Below, one piece after another: positions 15,691 to 23,850 of a stretch of 64,000 nucleotides of DNA. The translations under genes and the position numbers were made by a program. Origin of the DNA: Acidimicrobiia bacterium (GTDB lineage Bacteria; Actinomycetota; Acidimicrobiia; Spongiisociales; UBA5794); NCBI GenBank assembly GCA_026985095.1, contig JALSQW010000018.1, positions 87,989-151,988 of the forward strand, in the 5' to 3' direction. The stretch's first letter is position 1, and each line of letters starts with the position of its first letter. The notes under the pieces were generated by a model. It ran no database searches, had not been told where the DNA came from, and saw only the letters and a list, made by a program, of their open reading frames with translations.

Positions 15691-16158
15691 TCACGGGGTC
15701 TCGATGATGCGGACGGCGGCCGACGAGAGCCCGTTGGCGGCAGCCCGGAGCACGATCGTCCCCTCGACCGCGTCGTTGCCGAACGCGACCTTCCACTCTG
15801 CCGCGGTGCCGCCGGTCTCGGTGACCTGGAAGCCGCCGATGGGCAGGTTCTGTTCGAAGTAGTCGGCTGCACCAGGAACGTCGGCAGGGAGCGTCAAGAC
15901 GAACTCGGTCGTGCCCGACCCCGGGTCGACCATGGTCGACCCGACCACGGCCCCGATCGGAACCGGGAACCCCGAGGGGACCGAGTCAGGGAGGACGCCC
16001 TCGCCGAACACGACTCCGCCGACGGCCAGCGTCGTCACCGTCTCAGGAACCGTCGATGGTCGCGTCGTCGACGGCGTCGTCGACGACCCGCCACATGCCG
16101 CCGCCGTCAGGGCGACGGCGACGAGCAGGTTCTGGAGGATCCAACGAGAACTGGTCAT
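15691..16158 (-). CDS. Putative lipoprotein, 155 aa
   Basis: An exported protein with an N-terminal hydrophobic segment ending at a cysteine (VALTAAAC), followed by a Ser/Thr/Pro linker (SSTTPSTTRPSTVPETVTT) and a small beta-rich domain. The cysteine context fits a lipobox loosely (Ala at -3), so lipidation is likely but not certain. I start at ATG 16158; an upstream in-frame ATG at 16209 would lie ahead of a -10-like TACACT at 16187-16192. Function unknown. A small gene on the same strand ends 47 nt upstream. Confidence 0.7.
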   Translation of the reverse strand: MTSSRWILQNLLVAVALTAAACGGSSTTPSTTRPSTVPETVTTLAVGGVVFGEGVLPDSVPSGFPVPIGAVVGSTMVDPGSGTTEFVLTLPADVPGAADYFEQNLPIGGFQVTETGGTAAEWKVAFGNDAVEGTIVLRAAANGLSSAAVRIIETP

Positions 16159-16205
16159 GTGGGGCTCGTGTCGTCGGGGATCCGGGAGTGTACGGAACCC
16201 GATGC

Positions 16206-16388
16206 TCAATCGCGTCGCCGGCGGACATGCAACCGAGGGGTCGGCTCGCCCACCACGAGCATCGCCACGGGGACCTCACGCAGGTCGAGACGCCACGGCA
16301 TCACTCGAGAAGGGGCGACCGACAGATAGGCCGCCAGCGCCATGCGACGCAGCACGATCGCCGCTCGGCGCCACCCGCCGACCTTCAT
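16206..16388 (-). CDS. Small basic protein, 60 aa
   Basis: Encodes a 60-residue, strongly basic protein (MKVGGWRRAAIVLRRMALAA at the start, RLHVRRRRD at the end) with a moderately hydrophobic middle. Its ATG overlaps the stop of the gene upstream as ATGA, the coupling used by many real gene pairs in this window, and this is the main support. Function unknown. It could be a membrane-surface or nucleic-acid-binding small protein; the sequence does not decide. Confidence 0.5.
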   Translation of the reverse strand: MKVGGWRRAAIVLRRMALAAYLSVAPSRVMPWRLDLREVPVAMLVVGEPTPRLHVRRRRD

Positions 16389-16837
16389 CGCCCGCGGTGG
16401 TCGTCGGTTCCGGATTCGTCGGCGACGACCTCGTCGGGAGCGACCGCCTCACCGAGCGCCCCGAGCGCGAGGAGGTAGGCCGCTTCGAGGTCGAGGACGG
16501 CGAAGATGTCCTCGGGCTCATAGGCATGCCCCTGCTCCCAGCAGCGCTCCTGGATGTAGGCGGCCGCCTCCTCGGATCCGGCGATCGCCGGCCCCCCTCG
16601 CTCGTCGTCGCCGAGTTGGAGCCATCGGACCTCCCATTCGAGCATCCGGCGGATCCCGTTGCGGCCGATCCGGTCCCGCGTGGCCGGGTCGAGCCCCTCG
16701 GACACGAACTCGATGGAGTCCTCGACGCCGTAGACGATCTCGGTATCGGGGAGGTCGGCACGCTCCTGCCACACCATGCCGGCGCCGATGGCGATCACGA
16801 CGACGGCCAGACCGATGACGAGGAGGGCGAATCCCAT
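16385..16837 (-). CDS. Membrane-anchored hypothetical protein, 150 aa
   Basis: One N-terminal transmembrane helix (MGFALLVIGLAVVVIAIGAG) is followed by an acidic cytoplasmic-type or extracellular domain of about 120 residues with many Glu/Asp. No family is recognised. ATG 16837 is fixed by a TACGCT -10 element 6 nt upstream; the open frame before it is not coding-like. It is divergent from dsbB with a 77-bp gap and couples to the 60-aa gene downstream. Confidence 0.7.
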   Translation of the reverse strand: MGFALLVIGLAVVVIAIGAGMVWQERADLPDTEIVYGVEDSIEFVSEGLDPATRDRIGRNGIRRMLEWEVRWLQLGDDERGGPAIAGSEEAAAYIQERCWEQGHAYEPEDIFAVLDLEAAYLLALGALGEAVAPDEVVADESGTDDHRGR

Positions 16838-16843
16838 GACCCG

Positions 16844-16849
16844 AGCGTA
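16844..16849 (-). promoter_or_regulatory. Leaderless -10 element (TACGCT)
   Basis: On the minus strand TACGCT ends 6 nt before ATG 16837, with no Shine-Dalgarno. Confidence 0.55.
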
Positions 16850-16900
16850 CCGACCCGGGCGCGAGATGCGCATCCAGATCCCGACCCTGCGCCCGACGAC

Positions 16901-16906
16901 TAGCGT
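16901..16906 (+). promoter_or_regulatory. Leaderless -10 element (TAGCGT)
   Basis: TAGCGT ends 8 nt before GTG 16915. The same hexamer and spacing recur upstream of the tauE leader ORF. Confidence 0.5.
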
Positions 16907-16914
16907 TCCCGGTC

Positions 16915-17508
16915 GTGAACGTCTCGACCATGACCACGTTCTTCGCGCTCCTGGCGCTCGCAGCCAACGTGGCGACACTCCTGCTGGCCGTCGCCGCCGC
17001 CGGAGGCCGGTCCGAGGCCGGTCGCCGTTTCCGCTCCGAGGTCCTGGCGCTGTTCGCCGGGTGGGAACTGTGGACGGCGTTCATCGTGGCGACCTCGGCG
17101 ACCCTTGGCAGCCTCTACCTCTCCGAGATCGCCCATTTCGTTCCCTGCCAGTTCTGCTGGTACCAACGGATCGCCATGTACCCCCTCGCCGTCATGCTGG
17201 GCATCGCCGCCTGGCGCCACGACCACGGGGTCCGCATCTACGTCTCGGTCATCGCCGCGATCGGGGCAGGGCTGTCGACCTACCACTACCTGATCCAACG
17301 GTTCCCCGATCTCGACAGCGGCTCCTGCTCGCTGGGGGTCCCATGCACGACGGCCTACGTCATGAAGTTCGGCTTCATGACGATCCCCTACATGGCCTTC
17401 AGCGGGTTCACGCTGATCCTCGCGCTGATGTGGGCGGACCGGTGCGGTAGCCGCGAGGCGACACCATCATTCACCCCGACGAGCGACCGGAAGGACGAGC
17501 AGCGATGA
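16915..17508 (+). CDS. Disulfide bond formation protein, DsbB/BdbC family
   Basis: A membrane quinone-linked thiol oxidase that re-oxidises an extracytoplasmic thioredoxin-like partner. The 197-residue protein has about five hydrophobic segments. The first cysteine pair is C78/C81 in PCQFCWYQR and the second is C138/C144 in SCSLGVPC, the arrangement expected of DsbB/BdbC. GTG 16915 is chosen from the -10 element 8 nt upstream. The stop overlaps the start of the thioredoxin-fold gene (ATGA), so the two form an oxidase-oxidoreductase pair. The electron acceptor is presumably the menaquinone whose synthesis genes lie at 54.9-61 kb (inference). Confidence 0.9.
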   Translation: MNVSTMTTFFALLALAANVATLLLAVAAAGGRSEAGRRFRSEVLALFAGWELWTAFIVATSATLGSLYLSEIAHFVPCQFCWYQRIAMYPLAVMLGIAAWRHDHGVRIYVSVIAAIGAGLSTYHYLIQRFPDLDSGSCSLGVPCTTAYVMKFGFMTIPYMAFSGFTLILALMWADRCGSREATPSFTPTSDRKDEQR

Positions 17509-18146
17509 CGAGCACCAAGGCACGAACCGGCGGATCCACGGCGAAGGGACGTTCCGTCCCGGTCGTGGCGATCGTCTTCGGGGTGATCGCCGTCGCCCTC
17601 GTCGCCGCCGTCGCCTTCGGCGGCAACAGCGAGGTGCAGAGCGAGTACGGCAGCCCGTCCATCGAGGGCGCCCTCCCGCTGATGCCACCCAGCGCGTCGG
17701 TCGACACCTCCGCCGCAGGCATGGAGGCACCGACGATCGTCGGGCAGGACTTCGACGGCAACACGGTGTCGATCGGCAACGACGGACGGGCCAAGGCCAT
17801 CGTCTTCTTGGCCCACTGGTGCCCCCACTGCCAGCAGGAGGTCCCTCGGGTCCAAGCCTGGCTCGACCAGGGAGGAGGCGTCGACGGCGTCGACATCTAC
17901 TCGGTGTCCTCGGCCATGAACTCGGGACGGCCCAACTACCCACCGTCGGCCTGGCTGGAACGGGAGGGATGGACCGTGCCCGTCATCCGGGACGATGCCG
18001 ACAACTCCGCCCTGGTCGCCTACGGCGCCGGCGGCTTCCCCTACTGGGTGTTCGTCAACGCCGACGGCACCGTCGCTTTGCGCACTGCCGGCGAAACCTC
18101 CATCGAGCAGCTCGTCGCGACGATGGAGCAGCTCGACAAGGGCTGA
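17505..18146 (+). CDS. Membrane-anchored thioredoxin-fold protein (TlpA/DsbA-like)
   Basis: An exported thiol-disulfide oxidoreductase of 213 residues. One N-terminal membrane helix (about 18-38) anchors a thioredoxin domain with active site WCPHC (C106/C109) and the cis-proline region GGFPYWVF. It starts inside the stop codon of the DsbB-like gene, its probable oxidase. CPHC is more typical of oxidising DsbA-type proteins than the CxPC of reductive TlpA/ResA proteins, so an oxidative role in folding exported cysteine proteins is favoured, though not shown. Confidence 0.87.
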   Translation: MTSTKARTGGSTAKGRSVPVVAIVFGVIAVALVAAVAFGGNSEVQSEYGSPSIEGALPLMPPSASVDTSAAGMEAPTIVGQDFDGNTVSIGNDGRAKAIVFLAHWCPHCQQEVPRVQAWLDQGGGVDGVDIYSVSSAMNSGRPNYPPSAWLEREGWTVPVIRDDADNSALVAYGAGGFPYWVFVNADGTVALRTAGETSIEQLVATMEQLDKG

Positions 18147-18158
18147 CCTCTCACCGAC

Positions 18159-18164
18159 TAGCGT
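18159..18164 (+). promoter_or_regulatory. -10 element upstream of the tauE leader ORF (TAGCGT)
   Basis: TAGCGT ends 8 nt before ATG 18173, the first codon of a nine-codon ORF. It would place the transcript start at or next to that ATG. Confidence 0.5.
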
Positions 18165-18172
18165 CCCCGCCC

Positions 18173-18202
18173 ATGGGTGCGGGGACGGACACGGCGCGAT
18201 GA
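18173..18202 (+). CDS. Nine-codon leader ORF overlapping tauE
   Basis: ATG to TGA, encoding MGAGTDTAR. Its stop overlaps the ATG of the permease gene as ATGA (18199-18202). The permease has no Shine-Dalgarno of its own. The simplest reading is that a leaderless start is used here and ribosomes are handed to the downstream gene by termination-reinitiation. The peptide has no obvious regulatory residues. Confidence 0.4.
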   Translation: MGAGTDTAR

Positions 18203-18936
18203 CCCCGGGAACGGGACTGCTGTTGCTCGTCGCCGGCCTCGTGGCGGGCTTCGTCAACACGGTGGCCGGCGGCGGGTCGGCGATCACCCTCCCCATCCTC
18301 ACCGACCTCATCGGGGCCAACGCCGCCAACGGCACGAACCGGATCGCCATCTTGATGGCGAACGCGACCGCCGCGGGGCGGTTCACCCGCGGCGGAGCGA
18401 TGCCGTGGCGGGCGGTCGCTCCCCTGATCCCGCCCGCCGTGCTCGGCGCCATCGCCGGCGCCTGGGTCGCGACCTTGCTGTCGGCCGTGGCGATGAAGCG
18501 GGTCTTCGCGGTCGTCCTGCTGCTGATCGCCGTCTCGGTCGTCGCCAAGCCATCGGCATGGTTGAAGGGTCATCGGTCCCGCCTCACCGAACCGTGGCGC
18601 TCGGCGGCGTTCTTCGCCATCGGGTTCTACGGGGGGTTCGTACAGGCCGGTGTGGGTTTCCTGCTCCTCGCCGGGCTCGTGCTCGGGGGCGGCCTCGACC
18701 TGGTCCGGGGCAACGCGGCCAAGGTGCTACTGATCCTCTGCTACACACCGGTGGCCCTGCTCCTGTTCGCCCGTGCGTCGCAGGTCGATCTCGCGATCGG
18801 GCTCGCCCTCGGTGTCGGGAACTCCAGCGGTGCCCTCCTGGCGAGTCACCTGGCGATCACGAAAGGCGCCGACTGGATCCGATGGGTGCTGGTGGTCGTC
18901 GCCGTGGGCGCCGCGATCCGCATGGCGTTCCTCTGA
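18199..18936 (+). CDS. TauE/SafE-family anion permease
   Basis: A 245-residue membrane protein with about eight spans. It has the duplicated family features: VAGLVAGFVNTVAGGGSA near the N-terminus and AIGFYGGFVQAGVGFLLLAG in the second half. Family members export or import sulfoacetate, sulfite or related organic anions; substrate is not predictable here. ATG 18199 is the only in-frame start near the beginning of the first membrane span and overlaps the leader ORF stop. It lies downstream of the DsbB/TlpA pair but appears to have its own promoter at 18159. Confidence 0.85.
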   Translation: MTPGTGLLLLVAGLVAGFVNTVAGGGSAITLPILTDLIGANAANGTNRIAILMANATAAGRFTRGGAMPWRAVAPLIPPAVLGAIAGAWVATLLSAVAMKRVFAVVLLLIAVSVVAKPSAWLKGHRSRLTEPWRSAAFFAIGFYGGFVQAGVGFLLLAGLVLGGGLDLVRGNAAKVLLILCYTPVALLLFARASQVDLAIGLALGVGNSSGALLASHLAITKGADWIRWVLVVVAVGAAIRMAFL

Positions 18937-18946
18937 CCACGGATCC

Positions 18947-20068
18947 TCACAGGCCGAGCCGATCCGCCAGCTTCGCCCGCCACTCGGCCGGACCTCCGAA
19001 CAGCAGCTCGTCGGTCTTGGCTCGCTTGAAGTACAGATGGGCGTCGTGCTCCCACGTGAAGCCGATCCCGCCATGCACCTGGATCGTGTCACCGGCGACC
19101 TGGAAGTAGGCGTCCGAACAGTAGGACTTGGCGACCGGAGCCACGATGCGCAGCTCGTCCTCGTCACCGGTGACGGCCCAGCCGGCGTAGTAGGCAGCCG
19201 AGCGGGCCGCTTCGACCTCGACGAGCATGTCGGCGCACATGTGCTTGATCGCCTGGAACGAGCCGATCGGCCGCCCGAACTGGTAGCGCTCCTTCGCGTA
19301 CTGAACCGACATCTCCAGGCAGCGCTGCGCACCCCCGACCTGCTCGAAGGCCACGGCCACCGCCGCCCGGTCCAAGAGCCGATCCAACGTCTCGAGCGCC
19401 GAGCCCGGAGCTCCGAGGCGAGCCGCGGCCGGCACCTCGACATCGTCGAGGGTCACCGAGGCCTGACATCGCGTCTGATCCATCGTGACCACCTTGGCGC
19501 GCGACAGCCCCGGAGCGTCTCCCGGCACGAGGAACAGGTCGGGACCGTCCGGTGACGTCGCCAGCACGACGATGACGTCCGCGACATGCCCGTCGAGCAC
19601 ATGGTGTTTCGTGCCCGACAGCACGAAGCCCTCACCGGCGGGGACCGCAGAGACCTCCGGCGGATCCGGCAGCCAGCGGCCGTCGGACTCGACGAGGGCC
19701 ACCGTGCCGATGCTCTCGCCCGCCGCGAACGACGGCAGGTAGGCGGCTCTCTGCTCTCGGTCGCCTGCGATCTCGACGACACCGGCGGCGAGCACGACCG
19801 TCGACAGGAACGGCACCGGCGTCAAGGCCCTCCCCAGCTCCTCCAGCACGATCCCGAGCTCCACGAACGAGTACCCGGCACCGCCGTACGCCTCGGGGAT
19901 CGCCATGCCGTGCCATCCCATCTGGGCGGTCTCGGACCAGACGTCGCGATCGAAGCCCTCCGAGGTCTCCATGATCTGGCGGACCTTGGCCATCGGCACC
20001 TTGTCCGCCAGGTAGGCCCGGGCGGCATCTCGGAGCATCTCCTGTTCCGGCGTCAACGCGAAGTTCAT
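18947..20068 (-). CDS. Acyl-CoA dehydrogenase family protein
   Basis: An FAD-dependent enzyme introducing an alpha-beta double bond into an acyl-CoA. The 373-residue protein has the three-part fold: an N-terminal helical domain from MNFALTPEQEMLRDAARAYL, a middle beta domain, and a C-terminal domain with QFGRPIGSFQAIKH and VHGGIGFTWEHDAHLYFKRA. The short length resembles the FadE subunits that form heteromeric complexes in actinobacterial steroid or lipid breakdown. No FadE partner or CoA ligase is adjacent, so the substrate is unknown and the catalytic base is not assigned. ATG 20068 follows GAGGAAGAGG. Confidence 0.9.
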   Translation of the reverse strand: MNFALTPEQEMLRDAARAYLADKVPMAKVRQIMETSEGFDRDVWSETAQMGWHGMAIPEAYGGAGYSFVELGIVLEELGRALTPVPFLSTVVLAAGVVEIAGDREQRAAYLPSFAAGESIGTVALVESDGRWLPDPPEVSAVPAGEGFVLSGTKHHVLDGHVADVIVVLATSPDGPDLFLVPGDAPGLSRAKVVTMDQTRCQASVTLDDVEVPAAARLGAPGSALETLDRLLDRAAVAVAFEQVGGAQRCLEMSVQYAKERYQFGRPIGSFQAIKHMCADMLVEVEAARSAAYYAGWAVTGDEDELRIVAPVAKSYCSDAYFQVAGDTIQVHGGIGFTWEHDAHLYFKRAKTDELLFGGPAEWRAKLADRLGL

Positions 20069-20143
20069 CTGGTCCTCTTCCTCGGTGCGTGTCCCCGATC
20101 CCGACCAGCATTGTGCCACGAACGATCGACGGCACATCCCCGC

Positions 20144-20149
20144 TACGCT
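20144..20149 (+). promoter_or_regulatory. Leaderless -10 element (TACGCT)
   Basis: TACGCT ends 8 nt before ATG 20158, with no Shine-Dalgarno. Confidence 0.5.
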
Positions 20150-20157
20150 CGACGCCC

Positions 20158-20766
20158 ATGACGACCCGGCCGCCCGTCCACTACCGCACCGCCGACCTCA
20201 CGGTCCGCAAGCTCTGTGTCGGTCCCCTCGAGAACAACACGTACCTGCTCGAGTGCCGACGATCCGGCGACACCTTGGTGGTCGACGCGGCCGACGAGGC
20301 GGAGCGGATCCTCTCCGCCATCGGCCGGAACCGCCTCGTCGCGATCGCCACCACCCACGGCCACTGGGATCACGTGCAGGCGGCCGCGGACGTCGCGTCG
20401 GCCACCGGCGCACCGCTGCTGCTCTCACCCGCCGACGCCGCGATGGTCGACCATCCGTCGGAGCCCCTCGCCGAAGGGCCCATCGAGGTCGGAGCCGCGA
20501 CGGTCCAGGCGATCGCCACTCCCGGCCACACCCCCGGATCGATGTGCCTCGTCGTCGACGGCGCCGTCTTCAGCGGCGATACACTCTTCCCCGGCGGCCC
20601 GGGCGCCACCGCCGGACCCTCCGAGTTCGACCAGATCATGGAGAGCCTGCAGACCCGGCTGTTCACGATGGCCGACGACACGCTGGTGTTCCCCGGCCAC
20701 GGTCTCGACACGACCATCGGGACGGAGCGCCCGCACCTGGCGGCCTGGCGACGGCGGGGATGGTGA
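20158..20766 (+). CDS. Metallo-beta-lactamase-fold hydrolase (glyoxalase II-like)
   Basis: A 202-residue binuclear-metal hydrolase. It has the HxHxDH motif THGHWDH (H67, H69, D71, H72), PGHTPGS, SGDTLF and a C-terminal FPGHG supplying the remaining ligands. It resembles small hydroxyacylglutathione hydrolase-like proteins of actinobacteria, which lack glutathione and probably act on other thioesters or lactones. The open frame continues upstream, but the -10 element 8 nt before ATG 20158 and the family start support this choice. The stop overlaps candidate starts of the next gene. Confidence 0.87.
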   Translation: MTTRPPVHYRTADLTVRKLCVGPLENNTYLLECRRSGDTLVVDAADEAERILSAIGRNRLVAIATTHGHWDHVQAAADVASATGAPLLLSPADAAMVDHPSEPLAEGPIEVGAATVQAIATPGHTPGSMCLVVDGAVFSGDTLFPGGPGATAGPSEFDQIMESLQTRLFTMADDTLVFPGHGLDTTIGTERPHLAAWRRRGW

Positions 20767-20798
20767 TGGGGATCGGCGACACGGACATGGGGAGCGAC

Positions 20799-21731
20799 AT
20801 GGAATTCGGCTTGATGGTGGAACCGCAGGTGGGCGGGAGCTACGAGCGGCTCCTCGAGCTGGCGCGCTGGGCGGAATCCGAAGGTCTCGACGCCTTCGCC
20901 CGGTCCGATCACTACCTCGATCAGGACCGATCGGCACCGGTGACCGACGCCCTCACCAGCTTCGGGGGACTCGCCCGAGAGACGGCACGCATCCAGCTCG
21001 TCGTGCTCGTGACCCCGTTGACCTTCCGCCACCCCGCGGTGATCGCCAAGACGGCGACGACCATCGACGAGATGTCCGGAGGACGGTTCGCCCTCGGGGT
21101 CGGGACCGGGTGGATGGAACAGGAGCACGAGGCGTTCGGGATCCCACTCCCCGACCTGCGGGAGCGCTTCTCCCGGCTCTACGAGACGTTGGCCTATCTG
21201 CGGGCCGCCTTCTGGAGCACGGACGGGTTCACGGGACGTCACTACCGGCTCGCCCCCATGGAGGTGCTCCCACGGCCCACCGGTCCGCTCCCGATCATCG
21301 TCGGAGGGTCCGGCATGACCAAGACGCCGACGTTCGCGGGGCGCTTCGCCGACGAGTACAACATGTTCGTCACCGACGCCGACACCCTCGACCGCCGGCT
21401 CGAGGTCATGCGGCGCGCCGCCGTGGATGCCGGCCGCGATCCGGATGCCATCAAGGTCAGCTTCGCCGGGCCGGCCATCGTCGCCGACACCGAAGCCTCC
21501 TACGGAGAGCTCCTCGCCCACCGAGCCGCGAGGCGCGGCGTGTCGGTTCCCGAGTACGTCTCCCTCCTCGAGGAGCGCAACATCCCGAGGGGGACACCCG
21601 AACGCGCAGCCGCCTCGATCCGGGCCCTGGCCGACCTCGGCGTGGACCGCTACTACCTGCAGGAGTACAGGTCGCTGGAAGACATCGACACCGGAGCGCT
21701 GTCCGGGGTGTTCGCCGCCCTCCGCGGGTGA
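20799..21731 (+). CDS. LLM-class F420-dependent oxidoreductase
   Basis: A TIM-barrel flavin- or F420-dependent hydride-transfer enzyme of the luciferase-like superfamily, 310 residues. Family features are MEFGLMVEP at the start, FARSDHYL, VTPLTFRHPAVIAKTATTID, GRFALGVGTGWMEQEHEAFG and LPIIVGGSGMTKT. I choose ATG 20799, preceded by GGGGAG, because family members begin with this strand. GTG 20763 or ATG 20766, overlapping the previous stop, are alternatives adding 11-12 residues. Substrate unknown. A second, only distantly similar member lies at 44096. Confidence 0.87.
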   Translation: MEFGLMVEPQVGGSYERLLELARWAESEGLDAFARSDHYLDQDRSAPVTDALTSFGGLARETARIQLVVLVTPLTFRHPAVIAKTATTIDEMSGGRFALGVGTGWMEQEHEAFGIPLPDLRERFSRLYETLAYLRAAFWSTDGFTGRHYRLAPMEVLPRPTGPLPIIVGGSGMTKTPTFAGRFADEYNMFVTDADTLDRRLEVMRRAAVDAGRDPDAIKVSFAGPAIVADTEASYGELLAHRAARRGVSVPEYVSLLEERNIPRGTPERAAASIRALADLGVDRYYLQEYRSLEDIDTGALSGVFAALRG

Positions 21732-21789
21732 CGACGCGTCGAACGTCGCTGCGGGCGAGGCGAAGGCGATATACCGGCCCAGGGGGCCC

Positions 21790-21795
21790 TATTCT
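21790..21795 (+). promoter_or_regulatory. Leaderless -10 element (TATTCT)
   Basis: TATTCT ends 6 nt before ATG 21802 of sufC1, with no Shine-Dalgarno. Confidence 0.6.
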
Positions 21796-21801
21796 CGGCC
21801 C

Positions 21802-22563
21802 ATGACCGTCACCCCCCTCCTCGAGATCGAGAACCTCCACGCGTCGGCCGATGGGGTCCCCATCCTCGAGGGTGTGGACCTGACCATCGCCGCCGGCGAG
21901 ATCCACGCCCTGATGGGTCCGAACGGCTCGGGCAAATCGACCCTCGCCAACGTCCTGATGGGTCATCCCGCCTACGTGGTGACCGACGGATCGATCCGCT
22001 ACAAGGGTGAGGGCATCACCGACTGGAGCGCCGACGAACGCGGCCGGGCCGGCATCTTCCTCGGGTTCCAGTACCCCGAGGAGATCCCCGGCGTGTCGGT
22101 CGTCAACTTCCTCCGCACCGCCCTGTCGAACCGGACCGGGACGGACTACACGGTCCTCGAGCTGCGGCTCAAGATCATGGAGGCTATGAAGGAGCTGGGC
22201 ATGGACCCGTCCTTCGCCGACCGTTATCTGAACGAGGGCTTCTCCGGCGGTGAGCGCAAACGCAACGAGATCCTCCAGATGGCGGTCCTCGAACCGGAGC
22301 TGGCGATCTTGGACGAGACCGATTCGGGCTTGGACATCGACGCCCTCAAGACCGTTGCCGAAGGGGCCAAGAAGCTGGCGGGACCCGAGCGTGGCTTCCT
22401 CATCATCACGCACTACCAACGGATGCTCGACTACATCACCCCCGACGTCGTCCACGTGTTCGTGGACGGTCGGATCGTCGAGACCGGCGGCGCGGATCTG
22501 GCCGACCGGATCGAACGGACCGGCTACGAGGCGTTCCGCACGACGGTGGACACGACGACATGA
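21802..22563 (+). CDS. sufC: SUF Fe-S assembly ATPase SufC, copy 1
   Basis: ABC-type ATPase that drives conformational change in the SufBCD scaffold. The 253 residues contain Walker A GPNGSGKST, the Q-loop FQYPEEIPGV, signature FSGGERKR, Walker B LAILDETDSGLD and the H-loop ITHYQRML. All catalytic positions are intact. It leads the plus-strand trio sufC1-sufS-sufU; sufS starts inside its stop codon (ATGA). A second intact SufC lies at 29151-29864 next to sufD. By eye the two are well under 60% identical, so this is not a recent duplication. The start is set by a -10 element 6 nt upstream. Confidence 0.93.
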   Translation: MTVTPLLEIENLHASADGVPILEGVDLTIAAGEIHALMGPNGSGKSTLANVLMGHPAYVVTDGSIRYKGEGITDWSADERGRAGIFLGFQYPEEIPGVSVVNFLRTALSNRTGTDYTVLELRLKIMEAMKELGMDPSFADRYLNEGFSGGERKRNEILQMAVLEPELAILDETDSGLDIDALKTVAEGAKKLAGPERGFLIITHYQRMLDYITPDVVHVFVDGRIVETGGADLADRIERTGYEAFRTTVDTTT

Positions 22564-23789
22564 TCGACCTGTCCGCCCTCCGCGCCGACTTCCCCATCCT
22601 GCAGCGGACCTTCGACGGCCGGGACCTGGTCTACCTCGACTCGGCCGCCACGACCCAGAAGCCCGTCCAGGTGATCGAGGCCGTCGACGCCTATTACCGG
22701 GAGAAGAACGCGAACGTCCACCGCGGCGCCTACCGACTGTCGGCCGAGGCGACCGATGCGTTCGAACAGGCGCGGACGAAGGTCGCGTCGTTCATCGGAT
22801 CGCCGCGGTCGGATCAGCTCGTCTTCACCCGAGGAGCGACGACGGCGCTGAACTTCGTCGCCTATGGATGGGGGTTGCATCGCCTCGGCGAGGGTGACCG
22901 GATCCTGCTGACGATCATGGAACATCACTCCAACATCGTGCCATGGCAGATCGTCGCCAAACTGACCGGTGCCGAGCTGGTCTACCTGGGCCTCGACGAC
23001 GACTACCAGGTCGACCTGACCGAGCTCGACCGGGTCTTCGACGAGCGGGTCAAGATCGTCGCCGTGTCGGGCATGTCGAACGTCACCGGTGCCAGAGGGC
23101 CGGTCGACGAACTGGTGGCCGCCGCCGACGGCACGGGCGCCATCGTGGTGGTGGACGGCGCCCAGTTGGTCCCCCACGATCGGGTCGACGTGGCCGCCAT
23201 GGGAGCCGACTTCCTCGCCTTCTCCGCACACAAGATGCTCGGCCCGACCGGCATCGGCGCCCTGTGGGGAAAGGAGGAGCGACTCGAGGAGATGGAACCG
23301 ACCGAGGGCGGCGGCGAGATGATCTCCGACGTCGGCCTGACCGAGTCGCGCTGGGCGCCCGTACCCCACAAGTTCGAAGCCGGCACGCCACCGATCGCCC
23401 AGGCGGTGGGCTTCGGCGCCGCCGTCGACTACCTCGACAAGGTCGGCATGGACACCGTCAGGGACCACGAGCGAGCGCTCACCGCCTACGCCCTCGAACG
23501 GCTCGCCGAGGTGCCGGACCTTCGCGTCTACGGCCCCCGCGACGTCGACCGACGCGGGGGTGCGGTCTCCTTCGAGTTGGGTGACATCCACGCGCACGAC
23601 GTCGCCACGATCCTCGACGAGCACGGCGTCGCCGTACGCGCAGGTCATCACTGCGCCAAGCCGCTCATGCGTCACCTCCACGTGCCGGCCACCGCCCGGG
23701 CCTCGTTCTACCTGTACAACACGCCCGCAGACGTGGACCGCCTCACCGAGGCACTGCTCGACGCCCGCCGGGTGTTCGGGCTGGCGTGA
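22560..23789 (+). CDS. sufS: Cysteine desulfurase SufS
   Basis: PLP enzyme that strips sulfur from cysteine and holds it as a persulfide for Fe-S assembly. The 409-residue protein has the PLP lysine K225 in FSAHKMLGP, the histidine pair EHHSNIVPW and the sulfur-carrying C365 in RAGHHCAKP. The short segment around that cysteine is typical of group II desulfurases needing SufU or SufE. It overlaps sufC1 by 4 bp and is followed by sufU, its expected sulfur acceptor. Confidence 0.95.
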   Translation: MIDLSALRADFPILQRTFDGRDLVYLDSAATTQKPVQVIEAVDAYYREKNANVHRGAYRLSAEATDAFEQARTKVASFIGSPRSDQLVFTRGATTALNFVAYGWGLHRLGEGDRILLTIMEHHSNIVPWQIVAKLTGAELVYLGLDDDYQVDLTELDRVFDERVKIVAVSGMSNVTGARGPVDELVAAADGTGAIVVVDGAQLVPHDRVDVAAMGADFLAFSAHKMLGPTGIGALWGKEERLEEMEPTEGGGEMISDVGLTESRWAPVPHKFEAGTPPIAQAVGFGAAVDYLDKVGMDTVRDHERALTAYALERLAEVPDLRVYGPRDVDRRGGAVSFELGDIHAHDVATILDEHGVAVRAGHHCAKPLMRHLHVPATARASFYLYNTPADVDRLTEALLDARRVFGLA

Positions 23790-23850
23790 CGCGCGCCAAG
23801 ACCCTCGCTGCGGTATCGTTCGCCGATAGCCGACCAAGGTGATCACGACC

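Noticed and set aside
16323-16330. CAGATAGG octamer as another fumC/sufB-type operator
   Set aside because: It is inside a coding sequence without a palindromic partner and is within chance expectation.
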